7,530 nucleotides of DNA. Source: an uncultured Eubacteriales bacterium. Its GTDB lineage: Bacteria; Bacillota; Clostridia; Oscillospirales; Oscillospiraceae. Positions 1-6,221 of this stretch are shown piece by piece. The notes beneath the pieces were generated by a model. It was not told the DNA's origin, made no database searches, and was given only the letters and a program-made list of their open reading frames with translations. The position numbers were made by a program, and so were the translations under genes. Location: the NCBI GenBank assembly GCA_900549865.1, contig URPU01000098.1, forward strand, positions 1 through 7,530, given 5' to 3'. Position 1 is the first letter of the stretch; each line of letters opens with the position of its first letter.

Positions 1-50
1 CGCAGCGAAGCTTTCTCGAAAAAGTGGCGAGGCCACTTTTTCGACAGTCT
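1..50 (-). repeat. 50-bp hairpin repeat, left copy
   Basis: Read on the minus strand, bases 50 to 1 match bases 7406-7455 at 47 of 50 positions, so the two copies are inverted relative to each other. The copy contains a perfect 13-bp stem (16-28 paired with 32-44) with a 3-base loop (29-31). Its GC core, GTGGC/GCCAC, is flanked by an A-tract on one side and a T-tract on the other, which is the layout of a bidirectional intrinsic terminator. It starts directly after the terminator of the acyltransferase gene. The window edge cuts into it, so its true outer boundary is unknown. The repeat and hairpin are seen directly; the terminator role is inference. Confidence 0.85.
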
Positions 51-86
51 CACAGAAAAGCCCGCCTCCCGGCGGGCTTTTCTGTG
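51..86 (-). terminator. Intrinsic terminator of the ecf-methyltransferase-acyltransferase unit
   Basis: A perfect 16-bp inverted repeat (51-66 with 71-86) encloses a 4-base loop. The GC-rich core is GCCCGCC/GGCGGGC, and on the minus strand the right arm runs into CTTTTCTGTG, a U-rich stretch. It begins 7 bases beyond the acyltransferase stop codon. This is a classical rho-independent terminator in the direction of the minus-strand genes. The A-rich opposite arm means it could also work on the plus strand. Confidence 0.88.
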
Positions 87-93
87 CTAATCC

Positions 94-1128
94 TTATTTT
101 CCGAACAGATAGTGCAGCTTTGTTTTCTTGAACAGGAACACGATGGGCACAACAGCAAGCGTACCAAGCACGAGGTAGAGGATATCGTGCACGATGCCAG
201 AGCCGAGAGGGAGCCGGTTCACGATAAACAGACCGGCATACAGCCCGATATGGCTGAAGCAGAGGAAGATCATGGAGTTTTCGCCGACATACTTAAGCGC
301 GCGGCGCACGAGCGCGAATGGGCGCAGCCCTTCAAACCAGCGGAAGAAATACACCCACAGAAGCATGGTGACGCAGGTATTCAGATGCGTCACGGGGATG
401 CAGCTCCACACGCCGTTGCGCAGATTTGGGATATAGTTGCTGATTATGCAGATATAGTTGAGCACGGCCACAGTGAAAAACACTGCCAGACGCAGGATGC
501 GCGAGTCGAGCTTCTGCACGAGCTCATCGAAAAAGCCGATTATCGTGCGGCCGTTATACCCGAGATAGAGGTAGATGAGCACAGAAAAGGCGCAGTCCAT
601 ACTCATGGGCAGACGCTGACCGCAGATGCGGGGCCAGACGTTGCCCAGCACGGTTATCGCCAGCACGAGCGCCGCGCGAAGCCACTCCCGCCGGACATAT
701 TTTTCAATGACGGCGAAAAGCATGGAGGCCGTGAACATCATCGGCAGAAAGTATATAGACGGCTCTATGGGGAAATCACTCGTCGGCATGAAGAGCACAG
801 AGCGAAGCGGCACGATGATATCCCGGCCGCTGCCGTGGAACGCGGCAAGCCACAAAAGATAATACACTATGCCGAAAACATAGTACGGCAGGATCATCGT
901 GCGCAGCTTTTTGTGGAAGGTTTCGCCAAGATCCTTCTTTGTGTTGAAGAAATACCCCGCCATGAAGAGGAAGGGATGCACGCAGATGGCGGACACGTAT
1001 TGAAGGAACATCAGGCTTATATTCGAGTGAAAGTAATTCACGAAGAGGATACACATGCCGCGCATGGTGTCCAGATGCTCTATCCTTTTTTTGACCGGAG
1101 CCGCCGGTGCGGACGTATTTACAGGCAT
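94..1128 (-). CDS. Acyltransferase-3 family integral membrane protein
   Basis: Predicted 344-residue polytopic membrane protein of the acyltransferase 3 (AT3/OafA-like) family, whose members move acyl groups, often acetyl, onto cell-surface sugars or other extracellular acceptors. Seen: Arg23-X10-His34 in the first membrane segment (RGMCILFVNYFH), the R-X10-H pattern linked to catalysis in this family; HPFLFMAGYFF at 51-61; the PYYVFGIVYY segment near 81-90; and LKYVGENSMIFLCFSH near 278-293. About ten hydrophobic segments follow a short polar N-terminus. There is no extra C-terminal SGNH domain, so this is the short form. The start is ATG at 1128, because GGAG lies 9 bases upstream (1138-1141); extending to TTG at 1152 would have no ribosome site. 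It is the last gene of the leftward unit, 42 bases after the methyltransferase, and ends at a strong terminator. The acceptor molecule cannot be told from sequence. Confidence 0.82.
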   Translation of the reverse strand: MPVNTSAPAAPVKKRIEHLDTMRGMCILFVNYFHSNISLMFLQYVSAICVHPFLFMAGYFFNTKKDLGETFHKKLRTMILPYYVFGIVYYLLWLAAFHGSGRDIIVPLRSVLFMPTSDFPIEPSIYFLPMMFTASMLFAVIEKYVRREWLRAALVLAITVLGNVWPRICGQRLPMSMDCAFSVLIYLYLGYNGRTIIGFFDELVQKLDSRILRLAVFFTVAVLNYICIISNYIPNLRNGVWSCIPVTHLNTCVTMLLWVYFFRWFEGLRPFALVRRALKYVGENSMIFLCFSHIGLYAGLFIVNRLPLGSGIVHDILYLVLGTLAVVPIVFLFKKTKLHYLFGK

Positions 1129-1137
1129 TTGCTTTAT

Positions 1138-1141
1138 CTCC
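1138..1141 (-). promoter_or_regulatory. Ribosome binding site deciding the acyltransferase start
   Basis: GGAG on the minus strand lies 9 bases before the ATG at 1128-1126. The longer reading frame begins at a TTG (1152-1150), which is preceded only by A/T-rich sequence without a Shine-Dalgarno match. This favours the shorter 344-residue protein. Confidence 0.65.
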
Positions 1142-1170
1142 GCAGAAATCAAAATTTTTATCTATGCGCC

Positions 1171-1755
1171 TCAGGGCCTGACGCCGGCTACCTGATACAT
1201 GCGCTCATCCGATATCTTGACCGTGACGCGCAGGGTGCGGGCGAATATGGCGGCAAGCTCATCCTCCCCCATAAGCCCAACGGAGACCTTGCTGGCCGTA
1301 CCGGAATGGTGCCCGTCAATGGCGCGGCGGCTCATCCCGTGGGCAACGGTGAGCGTGCCGCCGGGAGCGAGAAGCCCGGAGAGCCTGTCTATAAGCCGCT
1401 GCGGCTGAGGAAAGTGCGGGAAAGCATTGTAGACCACGATGCAGTCATAATCCCCGTCAAGCGCCGCCTCCTCCACGTCGCCGCAGATGAAACTGACCTT
1501 GTCGGACGGAAACTTCCCGGCGGCTATCCTTATCATCTCGGGAGAGATATCTATCCCCGTGACAGAGGCCACGCCGCGCGCAAGATAATCCGGCACGAGC
1601 ACGCCCGTGCCGCAGGCCACGTCCAGAACGCGCGCGCCCGCGCGCACATTGGCATTGTCAAGGATCGTGGAAATGACCGCGTCATTGCGTATCATCTCCG
1701 CGTCCCAGTCGGGCGCATGTCTGTCGAAAAACTCTATTACATCCTTTTTATCCAT
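1171..1755 (-). CDS. Class I SAM-dependent methyltransferase
   Basis: Small (194-residue) Rossmann-fold methyltransferase expected to be cytosolic. Seen: motif I VLDVACGTG at 44-52, which binds S-adenosylmethionine; the acidic end of strand 2 in GIDIS at 67-71, contacting the ribose; GDVEE near 92-96, the adenine-contacting acidic loop; and motif IV DCIVVYNAFPHF at 104-115. A distinctive HGMSRRAIDGHHS stretch follows at 139-151. There is no substrate domain beyond the core fold, so the target may be a small molecule, but this is not determined. The start is placed at the fourth codon of the longest frame (ATG 1755), because GAGG lies 9 bases before it (1765-1768) but directly abuts the other ATG at 1764. 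It begins about 40 bases after the ecfT stop with no terminator between, so it is probably co-transcribed with the ecf genes. Class is confident, substrate unknown. Confidence 0.85.
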   Translation of the reverse strand: MDKKDVIEFFDRHAPDWDAEMIRNDAVISTILDNANVRAGARVLDVACGTGVLVPDYLARGVASVTGIDISPEMIRIAAGKFPSDKVSFICGDVEEAALDGDYDCIVVYNAFPHFPQPQRLIDRLSGLLAPGGTLTVAHGMSRRAIDGHHSGTASKVSVGLMGEDELAAIFARTLRVTVKISDERMYQVAGVRP

Positions 1756-1764
1756 TGTCTGCAT

Positions 1765-1768
1765 CCTC
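1765..1768 (-). promoter_or_regulatory. Ribosome binding site deciding the methyltransferase start
   Basis: GAGG on the minus strand directly abuts the ATG at 1764 (no spacer) but sits 9 bases from the in-frame ATG at 1755. The spacing favours the second ATG, shortening the protein by three residues. The match is short, so the choice is moderate. Confidence 0.45.
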
Positions 1769-1798
1769 GGCTTCTATTATTTTCACGTGCAGCGCCCC

Positions 1799-2590
1799 TT
1801 ACAGCACGACTGTCTGCATCGCACACAGCGCCGCGCACACCAGCAGCGCCGCAAAGTCGGCGGCGCAAAGCTTTTCCCGCTTCTTCACAGCGCGGCGGAC
1901 ATCCGTGCGGTAGCCGCGCGCCTCCATGGCGAGCGACAACTCGTCCGCGCGCTTGAAAGCCGCAAGGAAGATCGGGATAACGAGCGGCATGACGGCCTTG
2001 GCCTTTTCAAAATAATTGCGGCTGTCAAAGCGCGCGCCGCGCGCCATCTGCGCCTTGCGGATCATATCCGTCTCTTCAAATATGGTGGGGATAAACTGTA
2101 TTGCAACGGAGATTATCATGGCGACCTGCTCCGTCGGCACCCTTATGACGCGCAGGGGAGAAAGCAGGCGCTCCATCCCGTCCGTCAGCTTGAGCGGAGC
2201 CGTCGTTGTGGTCAAGACGTTGCTGAGGATGAGGATGAGCACAACGCGCAGCACAACGTTCGCCCCCTGCACGAGCCCCTGCATTGACGGGCAGAATATC
2301 CACCAGCGCACCCACGGGTCGTCCGGCCCGTAAAAGCAGGTGTTCATCAAAAGAATAAGCACGAAAAACCATAGCAGCCGCCGCACGGAGGCGAGCGCGT
2401 CCGGGATGCTTATCTGCGCGAGATAGACTATGGCCGCGGTCGTCAATATGGACACAACGTAGCCCGGCACGCTGTCCGTGGCCACGACGGCGGCGAGCAG
2501 CAGAACAAGGCAGACGAGCTTCACCGCGGCGTTTATGCCGTGTATCACAGAATATCCGGGCTGATACATACCCGTCGGGAGGCGCATCAT
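1799..2590 (-). CDS. ecfT: EcfT, transmembrane coupling subunit of the ECF transporter
   Basis: 263-residue membrane scaffold (CbiQ-like) of an energy-coupling factor importer. It links the two ATPases to a substrate-binding S component and passes on the ATP-driven movement. Seen: hydrophobic segments around 22-38, 43-60, 72-88, 108-126 and a C-terminal one near 243-262. Two coupling-helix signatures, MARGARFD (182-189) and MEARGYRTD (222-230), carry the two Ala-Arg-Gly motifs that dock onto EcfA1 and EcfA2. The length matches EcfT proteins. The ATG overlaps the ecfA2 stop as ATGA, and GGAGG lies 8 bases upstream (2599-2603), so translation is probably coupled. A second ATG follows immediately and could also be used. 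No S-component gene adjoins, as is usual for the shared group II module. Confidence 0.93.
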   Translation of the reverse strand: MMRLPTGMYQPGYSVIHGINAAVKLVCLVLLLAAVVATDSVPGYVVSILTTAAIVYLAQISIPDALASVRRLLWFFVLILLMNTCFYGPDDPWVRWWIFCPSMQGLVQGANVVLRVVLILILSNVLTTTTAPLKLTDGMERLLSPLRVIRVPTEQVAMIISVAIQFIPTIFEETDMIRKAQMARGARFDSRNYFEKAKAVMPLVIPIFLAAFKRADELSLAMEARGYRTDVRRAVKKREKLCAADFAALLVCAALCAMQTVVL

Positions 2591-3444
2591 TTATTCTTCC
2601 TCCACATCAATATCTTCAGGCGGTCTATAAACTGGCTGTAGAGTATGATATTCCCCGGCATGTCCACGCCCCTGTCGCGCAGGAGCTGCGCGGCGCGGCG
2701 CACCTGCGGAACGCCGATGCCGTTATGGATAAGGTCAAAGTAATCGGAAAATATCTCCTTGGCGCTGCCGTCACGGAAGAGCGCGCCGTCGCGCAGGACT
2801 ATGATGCGGCGGGCATGCTCGGCAAGAGCATCGGCATTGTGGGAGATCATGATGATGGTGACGCCGTCCTTATTCAGCGCATCCACCATGTTGAGGAAAT
2901 CCTGCCGTCCAAGCGGGTCAAGCCCGGCAACGGGCTCATCAAGGATGAGCACGCGCGGCTTTGACGCGAGCACGCCCGCAATGGCGATGCGGCGCTTTTC
3001 CCCGCCGGAGAAGCCCAGCGGCGATTTATCGCGCACGGCGTCATAGTCGAAGCCAACCAGCTCCAGCGCGGCCTTGACCGCGGCGGCGGTCTCCTCCCTG
3101 GATAAGCCGGAATGGCGCAAGCCGAAGGCCACGTCGCGCTCGACCGTTGTTTCAAAAAGCTGATACTCCGGGTACTGGAACACAAGGCCGACCTTGCGGT
3201 GCAGCGCGTCGCGGTCATATTTCTTTGCGTTTATATCCTCCCCATCGAGCAGCACACTGCCCTGCGTGGGTGCGATGAGCCCCGCGATGAGCTGGATGAG
3301 CGTGGACTTGCCGCTGCCTGTGCAGCCCATGACGCCGACGAACTCCCCGTCGCCGATCTCAAGGCTGACGCCGCGCAGCGCCTGCACGGCAAGCGTGGTG
3401 CCGGGGGCGTAGGTATATGAAACATTGTCAAGCTTTATCGGCAT
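2587..3444 (-). CDS. ecfA2: EcfA2, energy-coupling factor ATPase
   Basis: 285-residue ABC-type ATPase that pairs with EcfA1 and powers uptake of vitamins or metals through the ECF complex on the inner face of the membrane. Seen: Walker A GCTGSGKS (40-47), Q-loop Gln90 in FQYPEYQLF, signature FSGGEKRR (145-152), Walker B VLILDE (165-170) with the catalytic Glu, the D-loop after it (GLDP), and switch His202. The QYPEYQLFE and IAGVLA stretches are typical of EcfA rather than general ABC importers. The C-terminal part (about 225-285) holds the dimerisation region. The ATG lies inside the end of ecfA1, overlapping by 10 bases, with a modest GGTGG site 7 bases upstream. Assignment as A2 rests on operon order and the QYPEYQ loop. 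The Cys in the P-loop, where His is usual, is unusual but not disabling. Confidence 0.93.
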   Translation of the reverse strand: MPIKLDNVSYTYAPGTTLAVQALRGVSLEIGDGEFVGVMGCTGSGKSTLIQLIAGLIAPTQGSVLLDGEDINAKKYDRDALHRKVGLVFQYPEYQLFETTVERDVAFGLRHSGLSREETAAAVKAALELVGFDYDAVRDKSPLGFSGGEKRRIAIAGVLASKPRVLILDEPVAGLDPLGRQDFLNMVDALNKDGVTIIMISHNADALAEHARRIIVLRDGALFRDGSAKEIFSDYFDLIHNGIGVPQVRRAAQLLRDRGVDMPGNIILYSQFIDRLKILMWRKNK

Positions 3445-4259
3445 ATCTCGTCCACCAGTTCTTCAATGGTCAGCGGGCACAGGTCGAGCTTCACGCCCGC
3501 GTCAAGAAGGTCATAGTACACCTGCACGGAAAGCGGCGGCGTAAGCCCCGTTCTGCGCAGAAGCTCAAGGTCGGTGAGCATATCGCGCGGCGCGCCCTCG
3601 GCAAGCTTGCGCCCGTCGTGCACGAGCACCACACGGTCGGCAAACACGGCCTCCTCGATATAATGCGAAATCATGACTATGGTCTTCCCGGCGGCGTGCA
3701 GCCTTTTTATCGTGTCGAGCACCTCCTGCCGCCCCTGCGGGTCGAGCATTGAGGTCACCTCGTCAAAGACCATGATGTCCGGATCCGTTGCCAGCACGCC
3801 GGCAATGGCAATGCGCTGCTTCTGCCCGCCGGAAAGGAGTTGCGGAGAGCGCCTTTCAAACCCGGCCATGCCGACGGCGGCAAGCGCCGATCTGACCTTT
3901 TCGGGTATGTCCGCTTCATCCGCGCCGAAGTTGCGCGGGCCGAAGGCGATATCCTCCTCCACAAATGAAGAGACGAACTGATTATCGGGGTTCTGGAACA
4001 CCATGCCGCAGCTTTTTCTTATCTGCCAGACGCGGTTTTCATCGCGCGCGTCGCAGCCGGCGACGGTAAGCTCCCCCTCCTGCACGGGCAAAAGCGCGTT
4101 CAGGTGGCGGGCAAGCGTCGTCTTGCCGCAGCCGTTATGGCCGAGCACGGCCACAAGCTCCCCCTTATCAACGGTGAGGGAAATACCGTCCAGAGAGCGG
4201 CGTGCGCCGTCCTGCTCATCATAGGCATAGACAAGCTCATTCGCATTTATCATTTCCAT
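3435..4259 (-). CDS. ecfA1: EcfA1, energy-coupling factor ATPase
   Basis: 274-residue ABC-type ATPase, partner of EcfA2 in the ECF importer. Seen: Walker A GHNGCGKT (40-47), Q-loop Gln89 in FQNPDNQFV, signature LSGGQKQR (142-149), Walker B IMVFDE (162-167) followed by VTSMLDP, and switch His199 (ISHYIEEA). FQNPDNQ and DE-x-TSMLDP are hallmarks of EcfA1. All catalytic residues are present. The start is ATG 4259, because GGAGG lies 7 bases before it (4267-4271). The frame can be extended ten codons to a GTG at 4289, but that has no good ribosome site and would sit just after the predicted transcription start; an ATG two codons further in is another option. It is the first gene of the unit, driven by the promoter at 4305-4333. 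The three ecf genes overlap by 10 and 4 bases, consistent with one complex made in fixed ratio. Confidence 0.93.
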   Translation of the reverse strand: MEMINANELVYAYDEQDGARRSLDGISLTVDKGELVAVLGHNGCGKTTLARHLNALLPVQEGELTVAGCDARDENRVWQIRKSCGMVFQNPDNQFVSSFVEEDIAFGPRNFGADEADIPEKVRSALAAVGMAGFERRSPQLLSGGQKQRIAIAGVLATDPDIMVFDEVTSMLDPQGRQEVLDTIKRLHAAGKTIVMISHYIEEAVFADRVVLVHDGRKLAEGAPRDMLTDLELLRRTGLTPPLSVQVYYDLLDAGVKLDLCPLTIEELVDEICR

Positions 4260-4266
4260 GCGCCGT

Positions 4267-4271
4267 CCTCC
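4267..4271 (-). promoter_or_regulatory. Ribosome binding site deciding the ecfA1 start
   Basis: GGAGG on the minus strand, within a longer GAGAGGGGAGGA purine run, lies 7 bases before ATG 4259. It lies inside the longer GTG-initiated reading frame, which argues that the GTG at 4289 is not the real start. Confidence 0.75.
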
Positions 4272-4304
4272 CCTCTCGTTTTCTTTCACCTGATAAACAG
4301 TAGA

Positions 4305-4333
4305 ATTATATACTATTTTCTGCCGCCAAGCAA
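4305..4333 (-). promoter_or_regulatory. Predicted sigma70-type promoter of the ecf unit
   Basis: On the minus strand a perfect TATAAT (4305-4310) is preceded by TTGCTT (4328-4333) with a 17-base spacer. The -35 matches the consensus only in TTG. Transcription would start near 4298, giving a leader of about 40 bases. That is too short for a riboswitch, and I see no riboswitch-like fold. The position between the PFL terminator and ecfA1 supports an independent transcription unit. Confidence 0.68.
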
Positions 4334-4366
4334 GCCCCCACGGGGGATATTCATCGCCATCCGCCG

Positions 4367-4399
4367 AAAACAGCCGGCGGGAGCATGGCCGCCGGCTGT
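4367..4399 (-). terminator. Intrinsic terminator of the ACT-PFL operon
   Basis: An 11-bp stem (4370-4380 with 4389-4399, core CAGCCGGCGG/CCGCCGGCTG) encloses an 8-base loop. On the minus strand it runs into TTTT (4370-4367, one base of which is in the stem) before CGGC. It begins about 27 bases after the PFL stop codon. The U-tract is short, so efficiency may be moderate. It separates the ACT-PFL operon from the ecf promoter. Confidence 0.78.
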
Positions 4400-4426
4400 C
4401 AGATGCGCAATATTCAAAACGAAGTA

Positions 4427-5782
4427 TCAGTTTTTCAGGCTGTGCAGCGGCGCGGGGATGCGCCCGCCGCGCGCGATGAACTCCGCCGCGGAGCCCTCAT
4501 GCAGCGGCATGACGGGCGCGCTGCCCAGAAGGCCGCCGAAATCCACCGTGTCGCCGACAGCCTTCCCCTTTGCGGGAATGACGCGCACGGCGGTGGTCTT
4601 GTTGTTTATCATGCCTATCGCGGCCTCGTCGGCAATGATGGCGGAAAGGGTCTCGGCGCTGGTGTCACCGGGAACGGCTATCATGTCAAGCCCGACGGAG
4701 CACACGCAGGTCATGGCCTCAAGCTTGTCTATGCCGAGCGCGCCGCACTCCACGGCAGAGATCATTCCGGCATCCTCAGAGACGGGGATGAACGCGCCGG
4801 AAAGCCCGCCGACGTGGCTGGACGCCATCACGCCGCCTTTTTTGACAGCGTCGTTCAGCAGCGCGAGGGCGGCCGTGGTGCCGTGCGTGCCGCATTTTTC
4901 AAGGCCCATGATCTCAAGTATCTCGGCAACGCTGTCGCCCACGGCGGGCGTCGGCGCGAGGGAGAGATCGACCACGCCGAAGGGTACGCCAAGGCGGCGC
5001 GAGGCCTCCTGCGCGACAAGCTCACCCATGCGGGTTATCTTGAAGGCGGTTTTCTTTATCGTCTCGGCGACAACGTCAAACGGCTGGCCCTTGCAGGACT
5101 TGAGCGCGTGCGCCACAACGCCGGGGCCGGACACGCCCACGTTTATCACGCACTCCGGCTCGCCCACGCCGTGGAAAGCGCCTGCCATGAAGGGGTTATC
5201 CTCCACAGCGTTGGCGAACACCACAAGCTTTGCACAGCCCATCGGGTCTATATCCGCAGTGGCGCGGATGATGCGCCCCATGAGCGCCACGGCGTCCATA
5301 TTTATCCCGGCGCGCGTGGAGGCGACGTTGACGCTGGAGCAGACAAGCTGCGTCTCCGTCAGGGCGCGCGGGATGGAGCGGATGAGCCGCTCATCGCTGA
5401 GCGTGAAGCCCTTGTGCGCAAGCGCGGTGAAGCCGCCGATGAAGTTGACGCCCAGCGCAGCGGCGGCCCTGTCGAGAGTCAGCGCCAGCGGAACGTAATC
5501 CTCCGCCCGGCACGAGGCCGCGACGAGGGAAATTGGCGTGACGGAGACGCGCTTATTCACGATGGGGATGCCGAACTCCCGCTCAATGGCGCAGCCCGTC
5601 TCCACGAGCTTGTCCGCGCGGCGGCATATCTTTTCATACACCTTATCGCAGCAGCTTTTCATGTCGCTGTCCGCGCAGTCCAGGAGGCTTATGCCCATGG
5701 TGACGGTGCGCACGTCCAGATGCTGCTGGTTTATCATTTCTATAGTTTGCAGGATCTCACTGCTGTTGACAATATAGCTCAT
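4427..5782 (-). CDS. PFL family protein (UPF0210 / DUF711)
   Basis: 451-residue cytosolic protein of the UPF0210/DUF711 family, a fold distantly related to pyruvate formate-lyase but without assigned enzymatic activity. Length and composition match full-length family members. Seen: an N-terminal region (1-80) ending in GIPIVNKRVSVTPIS, then Gly-rich and Ala-rich blocks such as NFIGGFTAL (113-121), INVGVSGPGVVAHAL (213-227), DLSLAPTPAVGDSVAEIL (272-289) and GTHGTTAALALLNDAVKKGG (298-317). There are fourteen or so cysteines spread along the chain. I see no glycyl-radical loop at the C-terminus (it ends RIPAPLHSLKN), so a radical enzyme of PFL type is not supported. The start ATG has GGAGG 7 bases upstream (5790-5794). 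It lies 18 bases after the ACT-domain gene, a conserved pairing in Gram-positive bacteria. Family is confident, function unknown. Confidence 0.92.
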   Translation of the reverse strand: MSYIVNSSEILQTIEMINQQHLDVRTVTMGISLLDCADSDMKSCCDKVYEKICRRADKLVETGCAIEREFGIPIVNKRVSVTPISLVAASCRAEDYVPLALTLDRAAAALGVNFIGGFTALAHKGFTLSDERLIRSIPRALTETQLVCSSVNVASTRAGINMDAVALMGRIIRATADIDPMGCAKLVVFANAVEDNPFMAGAFHGVGEPECVINVGVSGPGVVAHALKSCKGQPFDVVAETIKKTAFKITRMGELVAQEASRRLGVPFGVVDLSLAPTPAVGDSVAEILEIMGLEKCGTHGTTAALALLNDAVKKGGVMASSHVGGLSGAFIPVSEDAGMISAVECGALGIDKLEAMTCVCSVGLDMIAVPGDTSAETLSAIIADEAAIGMINNKTTAVRVIPAKGKAVGDTVDFGGLLGSAPVMPLHEGSAAEFIARGGRIPAPLHSLKN

Positions 5783-5800
5783 ATATCCGCCTCCGCCGCA

Positions 5801-6070
5801 TCAGATCCTGTGCATGGCCTCAAATATATCCTGGCGCTGGATGTGTATGTCAAGCATACGCTGCGCGCCCTTCTCCTGAAGGAAATGCGACAGCTCATCA
5901 AAGGGCGTGGCGCAGTCCGCCAGATCGACCAGCATTATCATGGCGAAGAATTCCTGCATGAGCGTCTGGCTGATGTCGAGGATATTGATCTCCTTCTCCG
6001 CAAGCAGGGACGCCACATAGGCCGTTATCCCCTTGGAGTCCTTTGCAAACACACTAACTATCGCTTTCAT
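5801..6070 (-). CDS. ACT domain-containing protein (UPF0237)
   Basis: 89-residue protein consisting of one ACT domain, the small beta-alpha-beta-beta-alpha-beta fold that commonly binds amino acids and regulates a partner. It covers nearly the whole chain: first strand MKAIVSVFAKD, the turn KDSKGI (10-15) where ligand often binds, helix 1 TAYVASLLAEKEI (16-28), strand ILDISQTLM (30-38), strand FFAMIMLVDL (41-50), helix 2 FDELSHFLQEKGAQRM (57-72), last strand LDIHIQRQDIF (73-83). It resembles GcvR-type and UPF0237 proteins; there is no DNA-binding part. The start is supported by AAAGGGGG about 8 bases upstream. It is first in an operon with the PFL gene, suggesting it senses a metabolite for, or binds to, that protein. 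The ligand cannot be read from sequence. Confidence 0.9.
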   Translation of the reverse strand: MKAIVSVFAKDSKGITAYVASLLAEKEINILDISQTLMQEFFAMIMLVDLADCATPFDELSHFLQEKGAQRMLDIHIQRQDIFEAMHRI

Positions 6071-6082
6071 CGCGCGTTCCCC

Positions 6083-6097
6083 CTTTATGTAATAAAG
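6083..6097 (-). promoter_or_regulatory. Possible operator dyad at the ACT-PFL transcription start
   Basis: CTTTAT-GTA-ATAAAG is a perfect 6+6 inverted repeat with a 3-base centre. It lies between the predicted -10 (6100-6105) and the ribosome site, covering the expected transcription start near 6093. The site could bind a repressor, but a short A/T-rich dyad can arise by chance, and part of it overlaps the Shine-Dalgarno sequence. Confidence 0.3.
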
Positions 6098-6099
6098 TA

Positions 6100-6127
6100 A
6101 TTATACGCAAAATCGGAAAAATAGCAA
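6100..6127 (-). promoter_or_regulatory. Predicted sigma70-type promoter of the ACT-PFL operon
   Basis: On the minus strand, TTGCTA (6122-6127) and a perfect TATAAT (6100-6105) are separated by 16 bases. Transcription would start near 6093, with a leader of roughly 20 bases containing the AAAGGGGG ribosome site. It faces away from the promoter at 6161-6189. Confidence 0.72.
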
Positions 6128-6160
6128 CCGCAAATTAGCATTTCCGACGGCAGAACACTC

Positions 6161-6189
6161 TTGCCAGCGGCGTGGATTTGGAATATACT
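6161..6189 (+). promoter_or_regulatory. Predicted sigma70-type promoter of the DUF4317 gene
   Basis: TTGCCA (6161-6166) and TATACT (6184-6189) are spaced by 17 bases, each one or two bases from consensus. Transcription would start near 6196. AAGGAG (6208-6213) follows, 8 bases before the ATG at 6222. Together they fix this start and show that the gene is transcribed on its own. Confidence 0.75.
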
Positions 6190-6221
6190 ATCGCGGAAGA
6201 ACAAATCAAGGAGCCACGCAG

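Noticed and set aside
112..1956. Very long plus-strand open frame (614 codons)
   Set aside because: It lies antisense to the acyltransferase and methyltransferase genes, is rich in His, Arg and Glu with no recognisable domain, has no ribosome site, and is explained by codon bias in GC-rich genes.
4335..4346. CCCCC-AC-GGGGG inverted repeat just upstream of the ecf -35
   Set aside because: A 5-bp stem with a 2-base loop is sterically poor and likely a chance feature of GC-rich sequence.
4260..4426. Riboswitch upstream of the ecf genes
   Set aside because: ECF genes are often riboswitch-controlled, but the predicted leader is only about 40 bases and shows no aptamer-like conserved elements or terminator fold. 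S-component genes, not the shared module, usually carry such switches.
4385..6100. Long plus-strand open frame (571 codons) across the ACT-PFL operon, and another at 4104-5498
   Set aside because: Both are antisense to well-recognised genes, have low-complexity His/Arg/Ala or Ser/Ala composition and cross the operon terminator or intergenic regions. They are shadows of the real genes.
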